A DNA stretch of 64,000 nt from Pseudophaeomoniella oleicola (lineage: Eukaryota > Ascomycota > Eurotiomycetes > Phaeomoniellales > Phaeomoniellaceae). Positions 46,576 to 59,052 of the stretch are shown here, piece by piece; position 1 is the stretch's first letter; every line of letters begins with the position of its first letter. Under the pieces are notes generated by a model. That model had not been told where the DNA came from, did no database searches, and saw nothing but the letters and a program-made list of their open reading frames with translations. The stretch is from contig QWDQ01000009.1 in assembly GCA_003868215.1 (NCBI GenBank), forward strand, positions 186,001 to 250,000, written 5' to 3'. A program made the position numbers and the translations under genes.

Positions 46576-47038
46576 CGGGCTTGATAATGGCAAGAGGGGT
46601 ATGAAAATTTCTCGTTTGGTGTTCTGGAAGGGGGTTTTTTTTCGACTTGGGAGAATGGAATGGGGTAGATACTACGCTTTTCAGGTAATAAAACCAGGTA
46701 GATACCCATATATGAATGACCAAGATGCAGTTCTCTGCTTTTATACCGGTCGTGTTCTCTTGAGATTCTGCCGTCCTGTGACTTTTAGCGAAATTTCACG
46801 TGCATGAGCCAGGGAAAGAAATCATGCTTGAATGTTCAAATTGAACCTGAATATAGACAGACCTATGTACACCTAGCTAAAAATATGAACTTTCTACGCC
46901 CTTTTGCTCATGATAGCTTCATCCTTCCACAACGTCTGCCCTAGAAGAAGTCCAAGAAACCAAGAACCGGGGAATCAAAAAGCGGGAACCAACTAATATT
47001 TGGCAAGATCAATGATCATGCATGATGCCACGACGACT
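46576..47038. other. Convergent 3' region of RAD3 and RPA190
   Basis: 463 bp with no coding support; it must contain both terminators. Confidence 0.55.
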
Positions 47039-50000
47039 TCACATCACCTCTCCAGCGACGGGTACGTAGAGATCGAAAGCACCAGTACCTGTCTGCACGT
47101 GGCGACCGATGACGATCCTACTACTTGGTCCCCTCAGATCGTCGATCTCGCCTTCCAAGACTGCTTCTTTCAAGAAGCCCATGACGGTCTCGTAACTCAT
47201 CTTTGCGAATGGACTGCCTTGGTCCTTTACTATGCCCATTCGGTTGAAGGCTCTGTACCCGCCGCTCTGGGTCATTGCGTCTGCGATTAAGCCTAAATGT
47301 CGAAGATCGACGGAAATAGCGTGACCTTTGAAGACGGAATCAATCTCTTTCACTATGGTGGCGCGAGCAGCTTCGACACCATAGTGAGTGAGCATGTCGT
47401 GGATGGAGTTGGTGTATATAGAATGAGGGTTGATGATGTCCTGATAGTCACGCATGGCAAGCAGATTGACACCTGAGGTTGAGATGACACACTCTTCTCC
47501 TTCATCTCCAGTGGCGTGGTCCCTGGTTTTCTCCATGGTGGCAACACAGCCCTTGAGTCCAGGAATGGATTGTATGATGGAATCATGTGCAGTCTTCTCA
47601 AGAAGGGGCAGGAGGAGTAGCTTCGGAGTCGAGATATCGTAAGTTAATGTAAATTGACATGTAGTGCCGCGTTTACGTGAAAATTTGAAAGAAGTCACAT
47701 GTTGCGATTGCCCAATCAGCGACTCATTTGCCGCTTCCGTAGCCGAATCTTCGGAAGATGATGTATCATCTCCTGAATCATCGGGATTCTCTTCACGTTG
47801 ATTTTGGGGAGGCTTGCTGGACTTCACTTTCTTCAACTTTCTCTTCACTTCGTCCCCAGAGTCCGCGGTGTCTTCGTCACTTGAGTCCGCAAGTGCAGCT
47901 TCTTCGTCCTCGGGATCATCATATGCTTCGGCTTGACGTTCCCGCTGCTGTTTAGCCGCGTCAGGATCGGCGTCGTCGTCCTCATCAACCTCGTCATCTT
48001 CTCCATCGGCAGCAGCAGCGCGAGTCCGGCCAGCCCTTGCCTCCTCGGCGACTCCGATTGATACACCGATATCTGGGACTGAGGCAGTGTTGGCGGACAA
48101 ACTGGCCTCCTTTGCCTTCTTCTTAAGTTCCACTGAAACTAACTTCTCTAGGCGAGGAATGAATTTCGTACGAAGAGTTCTATCGACATCTTCAACCCGA
48201 ATTGCATATTCTTCTTTATACTCCTCAGCCGGGTAGAGGTTGATGCACACATCGTAGATTTTCGCTTTCGAATACCCTCCGGCGGATCCGACTCTTTCCT
48301 CCACCGTGACTGTATCAGTGACTTCAGCCAATGAAAGGCGGCTAATTCCTTTTGCAAATTTCTCTCCGTCACCTTGTTTCAGCTCTTCATTCAGTTTCAA
48401 GGTCATCGTAGGAGTTGAAAGTTTCGCACTAGCTGTCATGACAATCTCACGAAGACGTGGAATACCAAGCGTAACGTTCTTAGCAGCGTGACCAGCCAGA
48501 TGGAAAGTGTTCAAGGTCATTTGGGTGGACGGTTCACCGACTGATTGTGCAGCGACGACACCAAGAGCTTCTCCGGGTTCGACGAGCGACCGCATGTACT
48601 TCAAGTCCATAATTGAACGGAAGGTCTTCTTGGTCATCTTACCCTCAATGCCGGCCTCCTTGTCCCTGAGTAGCTTATCAGGATTCGTTTCCACGTACTT
48701 GTCAAACGCTTTGACAAACGTTTCCGAGGTACTGCCCAGATTGTTTCCTGGCGGATAGACGGCAAGGACGGGATCCATAGCGTCAACACGACCACTTTTC
48801 CTGACTGCCTTCATGGCTTTCTTCTGCCAGTCTTTGGGCTCATCTTTAGCCACCATATGATAATCAGCAGCAACGTTCAGGTCGGCCATCACGGACATTT
48901 GATTCTGTGCGAGGAATGAAAAGTTCGTCAAGTGTTTTGACTTGACAACATCGACCCCATCCTCTCCGTATAAGAATTGAATGACGGAACCAGTTGAGGT
49001 CTCTCTCACAGAATTGTCGTACTCCGATCTGACGCCTTCAAGGCCTTTGATGATACACCTTTGTAAGTAACCTGACTTCGCTGTCTTCACAGCCGTGTCA
49101 ATAAGACCTTCTCGACCAGCCATAGCATGAAAATAGTATTCTTTGGGGTTGATGCCGGTCAAGAAACGGCCAGAGACAAACCCGCCAGCAGCAGGATCAG
49201 TTTCAAAAGCCTGATAAGACGGCAAAGTCTTCCCGCTGACCATTACTGGGACTCTCCTCCCTTCTAACACCTGCTGGCCCAAATTACATGAGATCAAATT
49301 AGCATTGACATTGGAGCCTTTAGCTCCCGAAATAGTCATCGCCTGCATTTGATTGCGCGGAAAAGGTTTCTCTAATCCAGATGGCAGACATTCGCTCGTG
49401 ATGTCTGAAGAGAGTACGGCTGTACTAGCGTTGAAGACCTGATCCAACCCTTTTTGCTTTTCGTCATCGCGTAAGACGTCTTCAAGCCTGGTCAACAGCT
49501 CAGAGTTGTTTTTCTCCGTGTTATTCTCATCAAGAGTCACGTATTTAGCGGCCACTTCCTGCCCAATCTTTAAACGGGTAGCAAGTTTCTCCTTGCGTAT
49601 TGCATCGCCTTGAGGCGTCAACCGCAGATCGTCCATACCGCAGGACCACGCACGCATGTTCAGGTACCTCGTAAAAAGGCGCCCAAGAATACTCAGTACT
49701 TTCCCTGCTATCTTCGCTCCGTATATTTCGTGGATAGAATGGATCATACCCCCAGCACTGGGGCCCATTTGAGCTTTGTCCAGGATACCGCATAATAGAT
49801 GCCCATCCTGGAATATGACCGCCTGCTCCTCTGAGCCATCTCCCCAACGGTCGCCTGGTGTCGAGGACTTGGAAGTCAAGTTCATTCCCACGCGGTTTTC
49901 TGGGACGATGTTCAGCAATACCGTGCTGATCACCTGCTTTCCGGTCCACATAGGCCGAGGTTTGATGATCGCGGGTGGTAACATAAGTATCTTTTCAGAT

Positions 50001-52228
50001 GTCGTCCCATGGCTTTCTGGCCGCAGACAGCCGTAAAGCAGCTGTTGATAGTCGTCTCTGCTGAAAAAGGTATCCCTTCCTGTAAATTGCACACCCATGG
50101 AAATGTGATCTTGAATAAGACCACGTAATGGTTTACCAGCGGTTGATGAAAGATATTGACTATCGGTGTTTGCGATTTGCATGGCTTCCGCTCGAGCAAT
50201 CTCATTTTGGGGGAAATGCATGTTCATTTCATCGCCGTCGAAGTCGGCGTTGTATGTATTGCAGTTGGCGTAGTGCATTCGGATGGTCTTCTCATTCTTC
50301 AACACTCTTGCAATGTGGCCCATTATAGAAGGTTTATGAAGTGTCGGTTGCCGATTCATCAGTACCACATCGCCTGATCTGAGATGTCGATAGACCTTTT
50401 TGTTCATATTGCCTTTGATTCCTGGAACGCTGGGGGTCAAAAGCTGATTGGCAAGAGCGATTCTTTCATCTTGCGTCTTGTGCTTCAAACTCAAAACCTG
50501 ACCAAGCTCATTTTCAATCGCCGCAGCGCCCGGATATTTGTCGATTCCATTGATCACGGCGTCTTTCATCTCATAGAAATTGTGACTCGTGACAGGCTCA
50601 GGATATGTGAGTTTCTTAGCAAAGACGAGAGGTACACCAATTTCATTCGTTTCGATGTTGGGGTCCGGGGAGATAACACTTCGGGCGGCGAAATTTACCC
50701 GCTTGCCCATCATGTTCTTTCGGAAGAGGCCTTCCTTTTTCTCCAAGGTCTGTTTGATGCCGTTCTCTCGGACACCTCGCGAGGGATTCGGGACCTGATC
50801 GATAAGGCTGTTCAAAACTTCCTGGAGCTGTACAGCAGCATCGAGGTACTCACGGGTACCACGTTTCCGCATTCCAGTATCGGTATTCTTCTTGGCCCCT
50901 GGCTGCATCTCTCTCTTTATTTGCATGATCATGTCATTAGCCTTGATGATGCGGGAGAATATGCTGTTTTGTTGAGCTTCTAATACGTCTTGGCCTTCTT
51001 TCGAAGCTGGTCTATATTTATTCGGAGGCACCAAAACGTTGCGGATGAAAAACATATCAGGAGTGATGGGAGGTGCGTCTTTCCTTCGAGGTCGTGAGTT
51101 GTACATAAGAGCGAAGAGTTCCTGGTTTCGGCCGAAAAGTAGCCTCAGAGCCGCTTCGACCTCGATGGACGTCAGATATTGTTGTGAATTATCAGCAGGA
51201 TCTATGGTGTTAGCTCCTTGTTCGTTGGCCACAGCATTGTTGATCGCCAACTGTTCCTCAGCGCCATGATCTTCCGTGTCACCATCCCCTTCAACTTGCT
51301 CGACGTGACCTATATTGTTCGTTATGCCATTGACTGGGTTCTTGCCCGTTTTGATCTTCGCTGAATCAAGCTCCTGCAGATAGATCAGGGGATTGACCAT
51401 TCGCATGCCAGACTGGTTCATGTGCGCCTTCGATTTCGAAGGGAGTGATTTCCTGAAGACCTTCGAATTCCGGTCTTTTCGGTACGGGGGAGAGATACCC
51501 CCACATGAAGCGCATTTCTTCTGATTTGACATGTCGAGTAACAGCGTCTTGATGAGAGCCTTGCGCAAAGCGAGGGCTATTGGACTTCTCGCTAATTCAG
51601 AAAGGTTGAAATCAGGCCGCTTCCGAGCTTCGGAGATGCAGCGGCGGACGAATTTATTTCGGCGTTCAATGAATTCATCGGGGTCCTCATCCTCATCTTC
51701 ACCCATTTCAATGTCCCCTTCGTCATCCTTTTCCTTCCTTGAGCTTGCGCCACGCATGTGCATCCCCTCCAAGCGTTTGAGGTCTTCAACAAGCCCATAT
51801 TGTAACAGCCGTAGCCTGCAGGTATAGTAGTTGACCTGAACTGCAGACATCTTTAGCCTGAAACAATACGCGCACTGAGACCTCAGTAGGCGTAGAACCT
51901 GTTCCAGAAAAGAAACGTTATAGCAAGTAACAGCAAGCTCGATATGCCCACAGTGACCAGGGCATGAGAAAGTATTCATCCGACATGTCGTGCATCTATA
52001 CTTTATTAGCCGGCATACCTATGAGCGCCAGATAAGTTCATACATCTTATCAAGAACACAACCCAGCGCAGGGTCGTAAAGGCCACCTGGAGTGGGGTTG
52101 TTGAAGGAATCGAGCGACGGTGTGACATGGATGCGTTTCACAGAAATCTTCTTGATTTCATCGCTGGTCAGATGGCCAAACTGTACATCTTTGATATATG
52201 ACGCCGTGGGCGTCGCGAAGCTGGCCAT
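47039..52228 (-). CDS. RPA190: RNA polymerase I largest subunit A190
   Basis: Complement of exons 52044-52228 and 47039-51995 give 1713 residues. The N-terminus MASFATPTASYIKDVQFGHL and the clamp zinc site (CTTC...CPGHCGH) span the 48-nt intron; the splice yields DKICTTCRM. The active-site Mg motif YNADFDGDEMN is near residue 640. The bridge-helix and trigger-loop region includes VAAQSVGEPSTQMTLNTFHL. A long acidic insertion (DDEVDEDDDADPDAA and SSDEDTADSGDEV) near residue 1400 is the Pol I-typical jaw expander region. The C-terminus (GAFDLYVPVAGEVM) is conserved. The subunit catalyses 35S pre-rRNA synthesis in the nucleolus. Confidence 0.95.
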
Positions 52229-52573
52229 CTTGACCGCTTGTGCAGGCTCGAGTGCAGCCTGTTGAAAATCGTAGCCAGCAACAAATAGCTAGACAATATG
52301 GCTACAGCGCAATTGACTGAATCTACTATCAAGAACTTTTTTACTTGGTATTGCGGGGCTACAAATTTCGTCCCACAACTTGATGTTGGTGGATCTCGCT
52401 GTAGGCCGCAAACTGGCAAAGTCACGATCCATACTCCCATCAACCTCCCACGTCAACTAGCACCAGCGCGTGGTTGACCTGAGCTAGGTTCAACGTGAAC
52501 GTCGGTGGAATCAGTGGCACGAATCGGTTGAGCAGTTTCAGTGCTGGGTGAGTCTCCTATTCCAGCTCTCAAC
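52229..52573. promoter_or_regulatory. Shared divergent promoter of RPA190 and PRP3
   Basis: 345 bp between start codons. An intron-like GTGAGT...CCAG sequence at 52551-52565, just before the PRP3 ATG, may be a leader intron or chance. Confidence 0.5.
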
Positions 52574-54346
52574 ATGGCCGACGTCACGAGCAATCAGCTG
52601 AAGAGACCATATCCTGAAGATGATGGTCAAAATGGAGTGCAGAAGAAGTCACGATCGAACAATGGCTCTCCTCTGCCGTCCGGTGGGAACACGAATGGCA
52701 AACCGGACGTTCAGAGAATGTTGGCAGAGGCACGTGCAAAAGCAGAAGCGGTTCGAGCCAGATTACAGGGTGCCAAGGGCAGTCCATCGCCAGCGCCAAC
52801 GCCCGCGCCAGCAGTCGCCGTTCCTGCTGCAGGTGGTGCGGCGGACAGAATTGCCGCTTTAAAAGCTCGTGTAGCAGCTGCAACTAACAGAGCTTCTGCA
52901 ATTGCACAAAGGCCACCTGCAGTGCCGCTCCAAGCGCCTCCCACTCCTGCTTTCGATGATGGTGTTAACCGCGCAAGAGGGGGTTTGGGCGTTGGCTTGC
53001 ACCCTGCACTACTGGGTGACCTGGGTGGTCAGGATGCCACGAAAGGAAAATCCGCGCAGCCTAAGTTTGCTACCACTATGGCAAATAGAAGAACAGAGTC
53101 GCCAGTGCCTGCTGGTAGACACAAAGCAAGAGACCAACTCGACCTCTCGGGCCCATCTCTGGAAGAGATTAAATCGAACCCCTATTTTGATGAGAGCCTA
53201 GGCCCAGCGACGGCCAAAGGACGGCACTCAAGACAACTCATCTTCAATCAAAAGGGCAAATACATTCAGCAAGCCGCGGCACTCCGGCGTCAAGCACAGT
53301 TGGAGGAAATGAAGAAGCGGATTGCGGCAAGGGCGCGTCAAGCTGGTATTGATGAAGATCTCGATGTAGAGAAGTCCTTCTTGGTTCCAGCTCCTCCAGC
53401 TATAGAGTGGTGGGATGAAGGTCTTATCAACGGTGACAGTTACGATGCAATCGACGACCCAAAGAACCTCAAAATCGATGCTGAAGATTCAATCATCACG
53501 CAATACATACAACACCCAGTCCTTCTAGAACCCCCCCAGGAGAAGATAGTAGCCCCCGCGAAGCCGATGTATCTGACTCCTAAAGAACAGGCCAAGCTTC
53601 GACGACAACGCAGACTAGCAGAACTCAAAGAACAACAAGCAAAGATACGATTAGGGCTAGAACCTGCACCTCCTCCAAAGGTCAAGAAGAGCAATCTGAT
53701 GCGCGTTCTTGGTGAGGAGGCCGTGAAAGATCCGACGGCTGTCGAAGCCCGCGTCAACCGCGAAATCACCGAGCGTAAATCACAGCATGAGCAGGCAAAT
53801 CAAGAACGCAAACTCACCAAGGAAGAACGACGTGAGAAGCTTGCCAAGAAGCAAGAACAAGACGCCGCACAAGGCATCCTTATCAACGTGTACCGAATTG
53901 ATACGCTCGCTAACGGTCGCCACCGCTATAAAATCAAGCAGAATGCCGAACAGGCAGCGCTCACCGGTATATGTGTCATGAATCCGAAATTCAACCTCGT
54001 CATTGTGGAGGGAGGGGCGCACTCGATCCGCGATTTCAAAAAGCTCATGTTGCAGCGGATCGACTGGACGGAAAATAGTGGACCTAACTCCACGCGTGAG
54101 GGCAACAAAGAAGCTCTCGCAAAGTGGCTCGAGTCCGTGGACGAAAATACAGGAGAATTGAAGGATCTGAGTTTGAATCAATGCCAACTCCTATTCGAGG
54201 GCGAGGAAAAGGAGAGAAGGTTCCGAAAGTGGCTCGGTTTGCGAGCCTGTGAGACGGATATACAGGCGAAAGATACGCTGAGCCGGGCTAAGATGGAGAA
54301 CTTCTGGACGCTGGGAAAGAGCATGCAGAGCCAAGGGCAGCCCTGA
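52574..54346 (+). CDS. PRP3: U4/U6 small nuclear ribonucleoprotein Prp3
   Basis: Single exon of 590 residues from ATG 52574 (AACATGGCC), preferred over a non-ATG start at 52541. The N-terminal third is Ala/Pro-rich and helical. The PRP3 domain begins with LSGPSLEEIKSNPYFDESLG near residue 200 and includes RHSRQLIFNQKGKYIQQA and PAIEWWDEGLI. The C-terminal DUF1115 module carries FNLVIVEGGAHSIRDFKKLM, RIDWTE and WLGLRACETDIQAKD. Prp3 binds the U4/U6 duplex and with Prp4 stabilises the U4/U6.U5 tri-snRNP. No intron interrupts the 1.8-kb frame, unlike most genes here. Confidence 0.95.
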   Translation: MADVTSNQLKRPYPEDDGQNGVQKKSRSNNGSPLPSGGNTNGKPDVQRMLAEARAKAEAVRARLQGAKGSPSPAPTPAPAVAVPAAGGAADRIAALKARVAAATNRASAIAQRPPAVPLQAPPTPAFDDGVNRARGGLGVGLHPALLGDLGGQDATKGKSAQPKFATTMANRRTESPVPAGRHKARDQLDLSGPSLEEIKSNPYFDESLGPATAKGRHSRQLIFNQKGKYIQQAAALRRQAQLEEMKKRIAARARQAGIDEDLDVEKSFLVPAPPAIEWWDEGLINGDSYDAIDDPKNLKIDAEDSIITQYIQHPVLLEPPQEKIVAPAKPMYLTPKEQAKLRRQRRLAELKEQQAKIRLGLEPAPPPKVKKSNLMRVLGEEAVKDPTAVEARVNREITERKSQHEQANQERKLTKEERREKLAKKQEQDAAQGILINVYRIDTLANGRHRYKIKQNAEQAALTGICVMNPKFNLVIVEGGAHSIRDFKKLMLQRIDWTENSGPNSTREGNKEALAKWLESVDENTGELKDLSLNQCQLLFEGEEKERRFRKWLGLRACETDIQAKDTLSRAKMENFWTLGKSMQSQGQP

Positions 54347-57300
54347 TTGATTTCACATGTTCGAGAACAGAGAAGGGATCGAAATGTATCAATTGGTTCC
54401 TAACTTAGCTTCGTTTCTTTCGCTGGCCGCTTCTCTCAGCCTGGCCTGGAAAAATCTAAGGATCTAAGCCAATGCCCTATGTATTGATAATCATCACTTG
54501 TAGCTGGACTTTTATCTGACCAACTCTCTCTTCACGTTTGTCACCATTTGCTTTGCAGGACTTCCCACCCTTATCGGTCATTCCCTTGACGGCAAAAAGT
54601 CGTGACATCGAACCTCTGGGCTTCGAATGGCGAGAATGCCATATTAGGTTAAGCGCAGGCGAATACCTCACGCATTTCAAGAGAGTGGCTGATCGCTGGC
54701 GAGGCTGAGCTTTCCAATGTGGCGCAGGAAAACAAGCATTCAATACGAAGCGAGAACGAAGAGAGCAAAAGTCTCAACATCTCATCAGACATCGTCGGTC
54801 GCTTTCCATCCTCGGAGATACCTCACTTCGCTGATGATGGCTGAATGTCAGCTGGAAGTTGAATTGCGCTGAATTGCCCACTGCTACCGTAATTGCATTG
54901 GCTGTTGCAATCATCGGGCCACCTACTAATTGTTGGCGCGCGTTACTCTGACGCCTCGTATCCGGCAGGATGCGGCACTGCCATTATAGGGAAGTCATCG
55001 AGAATGGCATCAATAGAGGCGGTGTAGTCATCTTTACAGATGGGATTGATGTTCAACAATTCAAGATGGAAGAAAAACAAAAGTCGAGGAAGTACTTAGC
55101 CAGGCATATTTGTGTTTCAGATATGCTAAGTCACGATAGATCACGTTCTTTTGTTTCGAGATAATTTAATGAAACGAAATGAGACTGTAAGGGGTCCACA
55201 ACATAAGGGGAACTCGGGGGATTCCATTGGCCCCCGGTCTAGAGCGGCAAGGAACGAAGCTGCGCCACACAACGTTTGACATATGATGCTTCGCCTACCA
55301 GCCATCCATACATACATACCTTATGCTCCTTATATGTCGTTCGTTTTTTTGCCTTGCTATCATCTTTCACCTGCTCTGCATTTAAATCAGTACCAGTATC
55401 AGTTTACGGCAGAGATCAGTTTTCGCTTCCCTTTGGGACTTTCTCATACACAGAAGTCCAATATGTCCAGATCATTATCTCTCTCCCCAAGGAGGCAAGA
55501 ACGCGAACGAGAACCCCTGAGACAGATCTGCCATACGATCATTGCGAAGCACCAGTGTCGACACGAAGCTGCGAGATCTGAACAGCGCGTGAATGGCTGT
55601 TCAAATTGTCACTGGTTCAAGAAATGCAAGCCTCGTGAAATCTATCAGAACCTTCAAGATCCTTGTGAGGCTTGTACTCGAGCACAGTCGAAGGTGGATT
55701 CTGCGTCTGTGGATTGAAGAGGCTTCATGCAGAATGATGGCTTTGAAACAAGTCATGAGCCTGGCCAACTACAACTGAGCCTTTTTACCTGCTACTCGAT
55801 ATTATTGGCAACTGGACTTGTCGGACTCTATCGATTTATATCGTATCCAGCACATACGACAGCACACAGAACCACCCTGTCCTTGCCACTTAATTTGGTA
55901 TTTGAGCGAGACACTGCATAAAGAGCGATTGTCTTCCATGTGCTTGTGCCATTACACCCACGCGCTTCACCTCACCTCGCAACCTATCGCTTGGCGACTG
56001 GCACAGCATATCTGGTACTAAGAAATAATTTTCATGCCATTAGCAAGCCATACATCAGGAGCCGTAGGACGGATTTTACTGTGCAGGACTTGTCTTGGTG
56101 GCTGTTATATCTCGGTTCACTCCATATCTATCAAAAGAGCGATTCGACATACATTCATAGCAAGAGGCAACTCCCTCGCTTCTTTGACGCAGGCCTGCTT
56201 CCTGGGCCAATTTGACGTAGTCAAATATCTCCGTGCCTAGGACATTCTCCGATGTCGATAAGCGACGACTACGAGAACAGTGCATTCAAAAGCCGTGCAT
56301 CTCCAAATACTTCCTGTCATTAGCTTCATGCGCGGACAAACATGCTCGTGTGGGCAATATCTACAAAATGCGCAGCGTTGGAGGACAAATTAGGCAGGAC
56401 TAAGAACAACATGACTTATACTATCTCAACGGAGAGTTTGACCTCAGACAAGCATGCAGCAAGCCAAACAATGGCACGATGGTGGTGATGCAAGAGTTTC
56501 ATAGATGAACGAAACTATCTACATATCGATTCACAAACCTATGACTCTTCTAGTTCCATATCCACACTCGCATCGCTCTAATTTCTCGCTCTAGCCCTCA
56601 TCTCATTGTATAGTCTTTGGGAGCGCATTGGAAATAACGAGATTTTCGATATTGAGCCCTTATTTGGGGTCGCTACAAGATTTCTATCTCGAATTATTCT
56701 TATTGTGGTATAGGTGGAGGCCATTGTCGAGTCGAGAGTGAATGCTTAGGATAGGTTTTCGATCTCTGTATAAGATACATTATGATACTTTGAGATTGTT
56801 ACACTACAAAACATCTTGTCTCATCCATTGAGGTCTCCTCTGATCTGGAGCCCAGCAAGAGTTAGAGATCCGTACCATGTCAGAAAATCGGGACCTGGCT
56901 TCCGTTACTGGTCTATGATCCAGATTTTGTTCAAGTATGTTGCAAACATGGTCGCTAGATGCAGTATCATTTGCAGACGGTATGCGTGCTGAGCCAGTGA
57001 CGGAAACTGGTGAATCATCCAATAGCTGAAGTTGTGAGCCATATAATCTTAATCATTACATATTAGTGGTTTTGTCACAATCAATAGTACTTTCCGGCCT
57101 CGTCGGAAGTTGCTTCATCCAATTGACGCCGGAATGGGGTAAGGAGTTCGAGCACGACGAGAGCTCTTACTCAGCGCCAGACCGTCGTCATAATTGCTTT
57201 GCGTTGATCTGTAAGCACTGAAGGTAGAAATCCCTAAGAAATCTTGTACGTTTTGCTCGGAAGCATCCAAGCCCAAGTCAATTAAATTTGGAAGCTGTAT

Positions 57301-58380
57301 TGTTGGGAATGGAGATCGGTTTACTGAATGGATGACCTGACGTCGTACAAAGCTCATAGGCTTTTCCTAATTCGGGTGAAGGGCCGACAACGTGAAGTCT
57401 ATTATCTTGCACAAAGTCCTCCATCTTCCACATTCATCTACAAGCTCAGGACGAACAAGACTTCATCTTGCCCTCTGGTGCCATATGATATACCCGTTAT
57501 TTCTGAGAAGCATCCGCGAATTTCTCGTGGCGAGATTCTGGGTGGTGATGGGTGGCAATGGAGAAATGGCACCCGAGTTGACCAGCTACGTGGGCCACAA
57601 GGCTGGTGTTCAGTACAACACAGCACTTGACTGGATTCAACCTTGACCTATGGGGAACATCATTCAAACAATGGTTCCTCTCACATTTGGTAAGGTCGTC
57701 TCAACATGTCACAACAACAACTCGCGCTCGCGACGCGACATCAATCGGAACACATGGTCCAGTATGTTAGAGCTTTGCGTGACAGGGCACGTCCATGCTT
57801 TCAGGGCGGCTTTGAGACTGGCACAGACTTCCGATACACCAACCTATCGGGGAATGTCCTCATGGTTTAGCTTTTTTCAGGGGAGAGTGCTATTCTCGCC
57901 AAGATCCATGCTCACTTCCCCTGCGACCTAAATTAAGTCTATTTGAGATCGACTCGTACGACTATCAGATGCAACCAGAGGCATGAGGGTACGGTTCCTT
58001 CGACTCCTTCACCGATTTCCTGTGTTATTGTTGCACACCCGACAGTCTCTTTTTGACGTCATTGACTGGAGCTACGCGGTCGCTGTTGATTGGCTGGTCT
58101 CGTTGGGCATGGACTATGCGCTGGTACAAGTGCTTTGCACCCCCATGGGGTGGCAGGAAAACAGGCAGACTTCTAGAAAGGCAGCAAACGAGAAGAGCGG
58201 TAAGCGGATCATGGTTTCACTGTTGCGCTTGTGTCCTGCCATATTTTTGCTTGTCAAAATGCCTTATATAGTGAGTTAGCACTGTACACCCTTACCCATT
58301 GCTACCTTGACAACATCTTTTCACAGCTGCACCTTGCATACTTTTGGTGCTGGAACAATACTATCTTGATTGAAGCCGTC
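54347..58380. other. 4-kb gene-poor region with possible relics
   Basis: No intact gene is supported. Plus-strand fragments resemble ankyrin-type helices: ASLTQACFLGQFDVVKYLRA at about 56175-56237 and MLELCVTGHVHAFRAALRLA at about 57760-57822, both soon interrupted. Minus-strand frames at 57115-57357 and 56804-57022 look protein-like (LDEATSDEAGKYY lies between them in a third frame), but no consistent splice join was found. These are probably remnants of one or more degenerate genes. Confidence 0.35.
55463..55717 (+). CDS. Small Cys-rich hypothetical protein
   Basis: An 84-residue frame starting MSRSLSLSPRR, with a cluster of Cys and His: CHTIIAKHQCRH, then NGCSNCHWFKKCKP and PCEACTRAQ. The CxxC...C and CxxC spacing vaguely recalls a Zn2Cys6 or other zinc module, but the sixth cysteine and the usual basic spacing are missing. 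No homologue is recognised. It may be a fragment or chance. Confidence 0.25.
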   Translation: MSRSLSLSPRRQEREREPLRQICHTIIAKHQCRHEAARSEQRVNGCSNCHWFKKCKPREIYQNLQDPCEACTRAQSKVDSASVD

Positions 58381-59052
58381 ATGCCCGGGGTTGACGATGT
58401 CCGCGAAAGTAACCAGTTCCAGAGGGTTGCTCCAGCTCGACCAGAATTGGGGCAAACAAGCATCAGAAGACCACCTAATGTGGACCAACAAGATTGGGAA
58501 CGCATGAGTGATAGAGAAAGAGCGCACGTCCGAATGCATGGGACACTACCAATTAGTATTTCCCGAAGTCAGTCTCTACGCTTTCGAAGTGTTGTTGAAG
58601 CCGAAAGAGAAGATATTCGACAAGGCCGTCTGCCTCTCCTACCACCACAGCGAAGCGCTTATCTTCACCAGTCGCAACCCTCGACGACTACCAGTGGCCC
58701 TCCCCCAATGGTCACTGCAAGGAGCCGGCAAATTGTGCCAGAGTCACACCGAGGCCCGTTCCCTGGCAATGTCATGCCTATGCCTCCACAGTTTCCGGGT
58801 GGACCTCCACCACCACCAGCACCGCCTCAGTACACCTTCCGTGGTATGCAAGTCTCACAGAGTGGACACTTCTCTGAGTTCTGGGCAGATTATCATAGTT
58901 TTCTGAGCAGCGCATCGGGAAATCAACATTGCTATGGTCCGACCCAGAACTTTCAAGCACCCGTTGGATCTGCGACACGAGTTGCCGCGGCTACTGCACG
59001 TGGGTCGAATGGTCATCCGGATGCCAGCCGCAATCAGCATCGCAACCGATAA
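58381..59052 (+). CDS. Proline-rich hypothetical protein
   Basis: 223 residues from ATG 58381. The N-terminal part is charged and helix-prone (VDQQDWERMSDRERAHVRM, FRSVVEAEREDIRQGRLP), then Pro/Ser/Gln-rich with PGGPPPPPAPPQ, ending in a basic Asn/His tail. An upstream AG at about 58325 could be a splice acceptor joining an earlier exon. No domain recognised. Poly-proline could bind SH3, WW or profilin, but that is only a possibility. Confidence 0.45.
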   Translation: MPGVDDVRESNQFQRVAPARPELGQTSIRRPPNVDQQDWERMSDRERAHVRMHGTLPISISRSQSLRFRSVVEAEREDIRQGRLPLLPPQRSAYLHQSQPSTTTSGPPPMVTARSRQIVPESHRGPFPGNVMPMPPQFPGGPPPPPAPPQYTFRGMQVSQSGHFSEFWADYHSFLSSASGNQHCYGPTQNFQAPVGSATRVAAATARGSNGHPDASRNQHRNR

